Both the position numbers and the translations under genes were made by a program. DNA of 39,117 nucleotides from Candidatus Bathyarchaeota archaeon JdFR-07 (GTDB taxonomy: Archaea; Thermoproteota; Bathyarchaeia; Bathyarchaeales; Bathycorpusculaceae): contig MTLU01000019.1 in assembly GCA_002010975.1 (NCBI GenBank), forward strand, positions 1 through 39,117, read 5' to 3'. Of the stretch, positions 33,245 through 39,117 are shown in pieces (position 1 is the stretch's first letter; the number at the start of each line of letters is the position of its first letter). The notes under the pieces were generated by a model that was given only the letters and a program-made list of their open reading frames with translations, had not been told where the DNA came from and searched no databases.

Positions 33245-36010
33245 TCAGGCGTATAGTTTTCTGAAAACAAGAATGGAGGCTATTATTGCTGATATGGCGG
33301 CTATTAATGACAATGCAAGATTTGTGGGCTGTAGTCCTGTTTCTGTTTTAATGGAATCTATTGTTGCATAGAGGGTTCCAACTCTAGTTTCTATTGTAAC
33401 TGTTTTTCCGTGAATTTCGCTTATCGTTCCTTGTAGAATGCCAAGTGAGGTTTGTATGGCAACTGTGTTTTGCTTTGTTACTATGATTTCATTAATTATG
33501 TTATCTAGTTTCGCTGAGATTGCTCCAAGATCAGTACCTGCAAACCCTGCATTAAGGATTGCTATGCCATCTTCTATATTGCCTTCAACACTTTCTATCT
33601 TTAACTCAAGATCTTTTAGATCTAGTTCTATTTGACCTATTTTGGTGTTAACGGTTGCAATGTTGTCGTTGATGGCAGTTAAAGTCGCGTTAAAACCATC
33701 CAAGGTTTGGCTTACAATAAAGCTAGCTGTTCCGAAGCCGCTTAGTGAAAATCCGTCTAGGGATAATGTTGCATTTACTATTATGAAATAGTTTCCCTTT
33801 TCATTTGGACAAATGAATGAAGCTGCATAAACTCCTGTTGATATTTTCTGTGGGGCTAGGTTTTCTATTAGTGTGTTTTCTTGGTATAGTCTGAATGTTA
33901 TGGTTGTTGGGTCTGTTGCTGTCCCGTCTAGGTCAATTTCTGCGTATACTTTAACGTTTTCTCCGCTGAAATAGAGCGTGCCGGTATTTACTCTTACGTA
34001 TAAGGGGTCTTTAAGGACATAGAATGGTGTAGACGCTTCGAATTTGTATATGTCTTTTTCAATTGTAGCGTCGAATTGATACAAGAGTATGTCATATTCT
34101 CCTGGTGTTAAGGCTGGTACCTTCAAGAATGGAGAACCTATATGATATTGTTGGTCAGCGTCTTGCCAGCACAGCTTTCCATTCCATGCAGGGCTGGAGG
34201 GGTCGGGGTATTGATTTTCATCCATCGGGAAGCGATAGGCAAAGGGAAGGTATAATTTGCTAAGCCATGCATAGTCAAATTCGTTGTTTAGAATAAAGCC
34301 TTTTTCATATACCCAGTATTTGTTGGGTCCAAAATCTAGAACTAAATAGTAGTTATGTTTTTGTATGGTTGTTTTCTCTGTTGTGCAATCGTATATTTTT
34401 TCTATGTATTTGGGTAGTGGTAGGCCTTCTCCGAATATTTGTATGAATTGTCCGCTTAGACCTATTTCGGGATCTGTCCAGATTTTTGTTTTAACTCTGA
34501 AAAGGCCTGCCTGTGGATAGTCTGGCATCAAACCGCTTCTGATTTTTGTCTTTCTTTCTTCCGCATATATTGGATGGTATCCTCCATAGCTTTGTGGGAT
34601 GTTAAACGTGAAGGTGAAGGTTCCTCTTGAATTTGTTTTTGGAGGGTTCTTTTTTGGTGTTACTGTGAGGTTATCGAGTTGGGGTTTCCATTGAAGTTTG
34701 ATTCCTTCACTGCCCCATTCTATTGCCCATGTGTCGAAGTATCTGCCTTGGCTGACATCTCTATATATTACATCCATTTCTTTGTTTGGAGCGAATCCTT
34801 TGCCTGTTATAGTAACTTCGTCGTCTACGTATCCTTCTGTGGGCTCTATCCAGACCCATGGAATGACTCTGAAATCTGTTTCTACTGTAATTTTTCCATC
34901 GGTTGCCTTTATCTTGTGGGTGCCTCTGGTTGCTTCTGGAACCTTGAATGTGCATGAAAATGCTCCGAAACTATCTGTTTTTGTTCGGCAAACTTCTTGT
35001 TTATCAAAATAGCAAATTATTTCATGGTTGGGTAGAAAACCTGTTTTTCCTTTTACCTTTACTGTAGAGTCTACATGTCCTACTGGCTCTAAATATAAGA
35101 AGCATGGGTCGATAGTGTAGGCGTCAATTGGTCTTGCGGGTTTGTACCAGAAGAACATTACTGGTGTTGATTCTTTCTTGTTTTCTGCGTAATCGTATGC
35201 GATAGCTACTGCTTTGTGCCATGCTTCGTCTCGAAGATATTTAGTTTTTGTCTTCCACCAATAGACTTTGTTTTTCTTGTCGTATTTCATTAGTCCGACA
35301 AATGTGGGTCCTGTTGTTCCTGTTTTTTCTATGTATGTGAACCATAGTTCTACTTTTTTTATGCCCGAAGGATGTAGTCCATCAGGGTCGCTTGCTGTTG
35401 CGTTTACCCATACCCATTCTCCATATTGGAATACTGTTTCGTTTTGAGGGTATATTATTTCGACAATTGGAAGATGATTGTCTATTAATATGAATAGCTG
35501 GTGGAAGTTTGTGGCTGCAGTGGAGCCTGCGTCCACCGTCCAGACGTCAATGTTGTAGCTGCATTCGCTTTTTGGGCCTTGTGTCATAAATATGTCAAAG
35601 CGAGCAGTTTCCCCTTCCTGTATATAGTTTTGTGAGGAGTCTGTGCGGAAGTATAGGACTGTTGGTCTTTTGTTGGGTCCGAACTCGTCTGGTGTGGCGT
35701 ACCATCCTGTTTTTTGTTGGGTCTTAGTGAAATTAAAATATGAGTTTCCATCGGAGTCTTTCTTGAATACTATTTTTATCTCTTTTATTGGATCTGGACC
35801 GTTGTTTTTTACGGTGAAATTTATCCACTTTGGAGTATAACCGTTCCAGTAGTATTCATTTGCATCTCCAGGATGGGGAGGATATGTTGGATCAACTGGA
35901 GCTTCTTTAACCCATTGAACCTTCGCGGTGTGTGTTGCAAAGGTAATATTCATTAACATAGCATTAGCAGTTAAAACTATCAATATAATTATGGCTAGAA
36001 TTTTCTTCAT
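33245..36010 (-). CDS. Large stalked surface protein: beta domains, coiled coil and C-terminal TM
   Basis: The 921-residue protein has a signal peptide (1-26), aromatic- and Pro-rich beta domains, IPT/TIG-like modules (VDSTVKVKGKTGFLPNHE near 314, VDDEVTITGKGFAPNKE near 395), an Ig-like region at 670-765, a coiled coil of about 120 residues (770-890, TINDNIATVNTKIGQIELDL-type heptads) and a TM with a short basic tail (897-921). This is the form of an S-layer or stalk protein held away from the membrane. The ATG has GGAG eight bases upstream within a 9 bp inverted repeat. Confidence 0.78.
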   Translation of the reverse strand: MKKILAIIILIVLTANAMLMNITFATHTAKVQWVKEAPVDPTYPPHPGDANEYYWNGYTPKWINFTVKNNGPDPIKEIKIVFKKDSDGNSYFNFTKTQQKTGWYATPDEFGPNKRPTVLYFRTDSSQNYIQEGETARFDIFMTQGPKSECSYNIDVWTVDAGSTAATNFHQLFILIDNHLPIVEIIYPQNETVFQYGEWVWVNATASDPDGLHPSGIKKVELWFTYIEKTGTTGPTFVGLMKYDKKNKVYWWKTKTKYLRDEAWHKAVAIAYDYAENKKESTPVMFFWYKPARPIDAYTIDPCFLYLEPVGHVDSTVKVKGKTGFLPNHEIICYFDKQEVCRTKTDSFGAFSCTFKVPEATRGTHKIKATDGKITVETDFRVIPWVWIEPTEGYVDDEVTITGKGFAPNKEMDVIYRDVSQGRYFDTWAIEWGSEGIKLQWKPQLDNLTVTPKKNPPKTNSRGTFTFTFNIPQSYGGYHPIYAEERKTKIRSGLMPDYPQAGLFRVKTKIWTDPEIGLSGQFIQIFGEGLPLPKYIEKIYDCTTEKTTIQKHNYYLVLDFGPNKYWVYEKGFILNNEFDYAWLSKLYLPFAYRFPMDENQYPDPSSPAWNGKLCWQDADQQYHIGSPFLKVPALTPGEYDILLYQFDATIEKDIYKFEASTPFYVLKDPLYVRVNTGTLYFSGENVKVYAEIDLDGTATDPTTITFRLYQENTLIENLAPQKISTGVYAASFICPNEKGNYFIIVNATLSLDGFSLSGFGTASFIVSQTLDGFNATLTAINDNIATVNTKIGQIELDLKDLELKIESVEGNIEDGIAILNAGFAGTDLGAISAKLDNIINEIIVTKQNTVAIQTSLGILQGTISEIHGKTVTIETRVGTLYATIDSIKTETGLQPTNLALSLIAAISAIIASILVFRKLYA

Positions 36011-36036
36011 TTTCCCTTCTCCTTTGAAAGGGAAAA
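36010..36036 (-). promoter_or_regulatory. Perfect 9-bp inverted repeat over the start site of the 921-residue protein
   Basis: TTTTCCCTT (36010-36018) and AAGGGAAAA (36028-36036) are separated by nine bases. In the minus-strand RNA the hairpin loop carries GGAG and the second arm ends at the A of AUG. It could be a start-occluding RNA hairpin or a protein operator. Also noted: the 5' region upstream has no clear TATA within 40 bases. Confidence 0.55.
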
Positions 36037-36096
36037 AGCTTGAATCATCAATTAAACTTTGTGGAATTATCTTATAGAATAGCTTTCTACATACTT

Positions 36097-36513
36097 TTAG
36101 TCAGGTGCGAGATTCTGTTGAAGTATATGCGTATCAAGAATGTACTTAGTTATGATTATGTTTTTGTCCATGAAATTGTTTATTTGTAGGTTTTCTATTT
36201 TTTCTGGCATATTGAGGGTGATTACTATCTTGTCGCCTAGAGCGTGGTTGATGCTTGTTTCTATGAGGTTTTTCAGGCCTAGGGGATGGATATAGTAGAT
36301 TGTGCGTGTTCTTACGTAGGGATGTGTTATTTTGTTTAGTTTTATGGCTAGCATTATTAAGTTAAGTTTTGGATGGTTTATTTCGTCTGTGGGCAGAATG
36401 ATTTCGCAGAAGCCTTGGTAGTGCTCTGAAAACTTGAATATGGCGTTGAGTTGTTCAATTAGAAATTCTTGTTGGGTTTGGATGGGGACGATAAATGTTA
36501 TTGTCGACTTCAA
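36097..36513 (-). CDS. Small protein resembling a GT-A glycosyltransferase fold, unrecognised
   Basis: The 138-residue protein opens with ITFIVPIQTQQEFLIEQLNAIF and contains CEIILPTDE and GLKNLIETSINHALGDKIVITLN. These are in the same order as family 2 glycosyltransferase starts (IIVPVYNE, EIIVVDDGS, and G..NA.N.AL..A.GD.IV..D). The DxD and acceptor half are missing, so enzymatic activity is unlikely as seen. Codons end mostly in C or A, like the glycosyltransferase gene nearby. TTG start after an AGGT site. The function is unknown. Confidence 0.4.
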   Translation of the reverse strand: MKSTITFIVPIQTQQEFLIEQLNAIFKFSEHYQGFCEIILPTDEINHPKLNLIMLAIKLNKITHPYVRTRTIYYIHPLGLKNLIETSINHALGDKIVITLNMPEKIENLQINNFMDKNIIITKYILDTHILQQNLAPD

Positions 36514-36625
36514 TTTCTGTGTACCTGTATGTTTCTTGGGTTTTTGTTTTTAAAAGAGGTGTTCTGGGCTTATAATATGTCGTAATAAAGAATATTTCAA
36601 TTCTGGAATGGAAGGCTTCCTACAT

Positions 36626-36640
36626 AATGTATAAATTGGG
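36626..36640 (+). promoter_or_regulatory. TATA-like element for the zinc-ribbon ORF
   Basis: ATGTATAAATTGG lies about 26 bp upstream of GTG 36658, the spacing expected for a leaderless archaeal transcript. Confidence 0.4.
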
Positions 36641-36657
36641 CTTTTCTAGAGAATTAT

Positions 36658-36879
36658 GTGGGGAGAGGATTGGCTTTAGAAGAAATTGAAGCATTCTGTT
36701 GGGGTTTAAAAGAGTGCCCAAAGTGTGGTTCTTCTGAGGGATTTTGGCTTGTAGCTAAGTTGAACAGAAGCTATGTTCAGTGCAAGCATTGCGGTGATAT
36801 ACTGGAATTTTGTGAAATTTTTCCTGTTGCTAAGAAGAGCGGATTTTCGAAGAGACTTTTTAGAAGTAGGGGTGTTTGA
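36658..36879 (+). CDS. Small zinc-ribbon protein
   Basis: The 73-residue protein has CPKCGS (about 19-24) and CKHCGD (about 42-47), two CxxC knuckles of a zinc ribbon separated by VAKLNRSYVQ, and a basic C-terminus (KKSGFSKRLFRSRG). It may bind nucleic acid or act as a small regulator. GTG 36658 is spaced for leaderless translation from the TATA at about 36630; TTG 36670 is an alternative. No specific family recognised. The gene is alone on the plus strand. Confidence 0.55.
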   Translation: MGRGLALEEIEAFCWGLKECPKCGSSEGFWLVAKLNRSYVQCKHCGDILEFCEIFPVAKKSGFSKRLFRSRGV

Positions 36880-36900
36880 TTAACATGCTTGATTTTGTTT

Positions 36901-37977
36901 TTACCATTTGTTTTTCGGTTTTATTAGTGCTTTAAAGAATAAGGATGCATTGACGTAGCGTATGAAAAAGTATCTCGGTATTCCTGCCATTGCTTGTTTT
37001 ACCATGAAGATTTTTCTTGCCTCTATATAAGTTATGATTGTTAGTATTAATGTGTCAATAAGTAGCATCAGTATGACAAATAGCCATTGGAAGGTTGTTA
37101 ACAAGTATATCATTATAGCTAAGTATATTAGGAAGCTTAAAGATTCGCCTAAAACCCATAGAATTGTGAATTTTAAGCCTTTGCGGATTTCTTTGAAGTG
37201 TTTTGGCATGGCTGGTCTCCAGCTGAACCATCTTTCTATTTGCTGGAGGTAGGCTTTGAAAGTTTCTGGGTCTTCTGTGAAGCAGATTGCGTCTGGGTTG
37301 TAGTTGACGAGATGTTTTTTCTGGGCTTTCCATGTTAGTTCCAGATCTTCGACTAGTGTGTCTTTTGGTATTCCTCCATTTTTGAGAAGCCACCAGGTTC
37401 TCCACATTGTGGCACATCCTGTTAGAACCCATAAGCCCTTATATTTTGTTTGGAGGGGTTTGTAGGTTCTTTGTCCGTATAGGTATTCGACTAGTCTTGT
37501 TTTTTGTGTTGTGGTGAAGGTTTTGCTTGGAAGTATTTTTCCGCAGACACCCACTACATCTTTGGAGTAGAAGCCTCGCATTGCGTTGTGGGCGAAGCCT
37601 TGGGCTAGGTAGGTGTCAGCGTCTACGATTAGTACAAATGGTGTTTTTACGTAGGCTAGAGCGTAGTTTATTGCGTATGCTTTTCCATGGTTTTCTGGGA
37701 AACGGATGTATCGGATTCCCCTTTTCTCTGTGTATTTCTGCAATATTTCTGTAGTTCCGTCTGTTGAGCCGTCGTTAACTATTATTATTTCGTGGGGTTT
37801 TCTTGTTTGTCTTTGAATTGAGCGGATTGTGCTTTCTACGGTGTCGCGTTTGTTGTAGACTGGGACGATTACTGTGTATTCTAATTCTGGTGCTGCGCTG
37901 AGGAGTTTTGTGGATCTTATGAAGATGCCTAGGAGGGCTAGTCCGAATGGTGTCGGGAATGTTGGTTCGTAGGGCAT
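36901..37977 (-). CDS. Membrane family 2 glycosyltransferase
   Basis: The 358-residue enzyme has the GT2 start TVIVPVYNKRDTVESTI, the nucleotide-binding NDGSTDGT, the DxD LIVDADTYL, the acceptor/catalytic region VEDLELTWK (ED near residue 219) and QIERWFSW, then two C-terminal TM segments (about 275-320). These elements resemble processive hexosyltransferases such as hyaluronan, chitin or cellulose synthase-like proteins. It is likely to make cell-surface glycan. No co-operon partner is visible. Codons are markedly C- or A-ending. Confidence 0.85.
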   Translation of the reverse strand: MPYEPTFPTPFGLALLGIFIRSTKLLSAAPELEYTVIVPVYNKRDTVESTIRSIQRQTRKPHEIIIVNDGSTDGTTEILQKYTEKRGIRYIRFPENHGKAYAINYALAYVKTPFVLIVDADTYLAQGFAHNAMRGFYSKDVVGVCGKILPSKTFTTTQKTRLVEYLYGQRTYKPLQTKYKGLWVLTGCATMWRTWWLLKNGGIPKDTLVEDLELTWKAQKKHLVNYNPDAICFTEDPETFKAYLQQIERWFSWRPAMPKHFKEIRKGLKFTILWVLGESLSFLIYLAIMIYLLTTFQWLFVILMLLIDTLILTIITYIEARKIFMVKQAMAGIPRYFFIRYVNASLFFKALIKPKNKW

Positions 37978-38123
37978 TGGCCTTTCTCCAGCGTCTCCTC
38001 TTCTTTTCTTGTGTATTGAGAATTTGTAAAAGTTTTAATAATTGATTATTCTGGGATTGTAATATTGTCTGTTAAGTAACAAATTGATGATTTGGTTCTA
38101 GTCTTATTGTTATGAAATTTGTA

Positions 38124-38744
38124 TCAGAGTGATAGAAAGGGGTTGAATTGTTTTTCTTCGCCTATGGTTGTTGGTGGGCCGTGTCCCGGGTAGACTTTTA
38201 AGTGGTCTGGTAGGGTTGCCAGCTTTTTTAGGGAGAGTTTCATTTCTTGTTCTGAACTTTCTGGGAAGTCTGTTCTTCCTATGGAACCTGCAAATAGTGT
38301 GTCTCCTGTGAAGATTTCTTTTTGTCCTAGGAGGGATATGCTTCCTCTGCTGTGGCCTGGTGTGTGTATGACTTTTAGGGTTTCTATTCCAAATTTTATT
38401 ACGTTTCCCTCATGTAGAATTATATCTGCGTTGGGCGAGTGATGTTTGAATATGAAGAATTGAGTGAGTTTTCCCATGATATTGCCTAGCATGTGGGCGT
38501 CGTTTTCATGTATTAGTATGGGAATTCCATATTTTTCTTTGATGATTCCATTTCCGCATGTATGGTCTGGGTGGCCGTGGGTGTTTACTATGTATTTTGG
38601 TTTTAGCGTGTTCTTGTGGATGTAGTCTAGTATTTGTTCTGCTTCTGCTTTGTTGTCGAAACCTGGATCCAATATAATAGCTTGTTTTGTTTTTTCACAG
38701 TTTACTACGTAGCAATTTGTAAAGAATTGTCCTACACTGAACAT
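38124..38744 (-). CDS. Glyoxalase II-like metallo-beta-lactamase hydrolase
   Basis: The 206-residue protein has the MBL zinc motif THGHPDH near residue 55, HTPGHSRGS near 125, FTGDTLF and YPGHGPPT near the C-terminus, the usual set for glyoxalase II and related hydrolases. It probably acts on thioesters or other small substrates in the cytosol. Standing alone, 146 bp from the glycosyltransferase, it has no contextual clue to the substrate. The ATG start is preceded by AAGGATAAAGAACG, a weak site. Confidence 0.85.
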   Translation of the reverse strand: MFSVGQFFTNCYVVNCEKTKQAIILDPGFDNKAEAEQILDYIHKNTLKPKYIVNTHGHPDHTCGNGIIKEKYGIPILIHENDAHMLGNIMGKLTQFFIFKHHSPNADIILHEGNVIKFGIETLKVIHTPGHSRGSISLLGQKEIFTGDTLFAGSIGRTDFPESSEQEMKLSLKKLATLPDHLKVYPGHGPPTTIGEEKQFNPFLSL

Positions 38745-38779
38745 TTGTGTTTTCGTTCTTTATCCTTCCTTTTTCTGCA

Positions 38780-38962
38780 TTATTTGTTAGTGGAAGTTTT
38801 TGTAATAATTTCTTTTAAAGTTTGGTTGTTTCTATAATCTCTAATTCTTTCTAAGCCTTGTGAAACATATCTTTTCGTAGAAATTTTAACCAATAGATGA
38901 CCTACCCCCTCTCTCTGTTTTTTCTTGAGGGCGATTGTAAGATTTTTGCATTTCTTCATCAT
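38780..38962 (-). CDS. Short basic ORF, doubtful
   Basis: This 60-codon ORF (MMKKCKNLTIALKKK) is very basic and has no recognised domain. Its frame stays open upstream to a TAA near 39030 without a further start. It may be the tail of a decayed gene whose other part is the minus-strand frame ending at 38995. It is listed because the surrounding 370 bp have no better explanation. Confidence 0.25.
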   Translation of the reverse strand: MMKKCKNLTIALKKKQREGVGHLLVKISTKRYVSQGLERIRDYRNNQTLKEIITKTSTNK

Positions 38963-39056
38963 TTTTAAGAGCTGTTCAACTTTTGTGCTGTGACTTACAT
39001 TAAATTGTTTTGTTTTGCAGAAAATATTTTAAATTCTGCAGATCTATGCTTTAGAC

Positions 39057-39117
39057 ATGTTTTCAGTTTCTCGAAGTAGCGTTGATGAAGATAGTAGTGA
39101 ACAAGAAGATGGTCTTG
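39057..39117 (+). CDS. Possible gene start at the right edge (leaderless)
   Basis: ATG at 39057 begins MFSVSRSSVDEDSSEQEDGL, running off the window. TTTTAAAT centred near 39031 is 26 bp upstream, the distance expected for a leaderless archaeal transcript. The minus strand also has an open frame here (ending at 38995), so the assignment is uncertain. Confidence 0.3.
   Translation, partial: MFSVSRSSVDEDSSEQEDGL

Noticed and set aside
1-39117. CRISPR arrays, insertion sequences, rRNA or tRNA genes
   Set aside because: I saw no regular repeat-spacer arrays, transposase genes with terminal repeats, or conserved rRNA or tRNA segments on either strand.

Overview
The window is archaeal chromosomal DNA of low to moderate GC. 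The evidence is a dense archaeal core gene set: prefoldin beta, DUF3194, archaeosine tRNA-guanine transglycosylase, a beta-CASP ribonuclease, archaemetzincin, a PAC2 protein, an XPD-like Fe-S helicase, an Lsm protein with a C-terminal domain, CofE for coenzyme F420, and class III (archaeal) pilins. TTG/GTG starts with GGTGA/GGAGG-type Shine-Dalgarno sites are very common. The gene mix (F420 ligase, CooT-type nickel protein, RuMP-type hexuloisomerase, many secreted CARDB/PKD proteins) fits an uncultured TACK-group archaeon such as Bathyarchaeia. That placement is inference; no rRNA is present.

Layout. (1) 1-4.4 kb, minus strand: prefoldin beta - DUF3194 - DHH phosphoesterase - EcfA1 - EcfA2 - EcfT, then the start of a SIS-domain 6-phospho-3-hexuloisomerase running off the left edge. 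(2) 4.5-5.4 kb: a dicluster ferredoxin divergent from a CooT-like nickel protein. (3) 5.4-10.3 kb, minus: a tight operon TgtA - PHP phosphoesterase - beta-CASP RNase - archaemetzincin - presenilin-like intramembrane protease; the last gene is split by a one-base frameshift at a T5A5 run. (4) 10.4-17.4 kb: PAC2 protein (plus), then minus-strand helicase and Lsm genes and an amino-sugar operon (PfkB kinase, GlmM-like mutase, GlmU-like transferase). (5) 17.5-25.1 kb: a type IV pilus/Tad-like locus. It has a small two-TM protein and an M50-like membrane metalloprotease, a class III prepilin peptidase (start missed by the ORF track, probably CTG), three pilin-like proteins on both strands, and a TadA-type ATPase with a TadC-type membrane protein. 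(6) 25.1-36.0 kb: surface proteins (beta-helix/PKD protein, five-repeat CARDB protein, 921-residue stalked protein) with zinc-finger membrane proteins between them and an embedded CofE gene. (7) 36.1-39.1 kb: a small GT-A-like protein, a zinc-ribbon protein, a family 2 glycosyltransferase, a glyoxalase II-like hydrolase and an unresolved right edge.

The genes of regions 5-6 could together build and display the cell surface: the prepilin peptidase processes pilins, the ATPase and TadC assemble them, and large membrane-anchored beta-sandwich and coiled-coil proteins decorate the envelope. The UDP-sugar genes and glycosyltransferase could supply glycan. The most unusual items are the split presenilin homologue, the non-canonical start of the prepilin peptidase, two start-site hairpins in surface-protein operons, and the M50-like protease beside the pilus genes.
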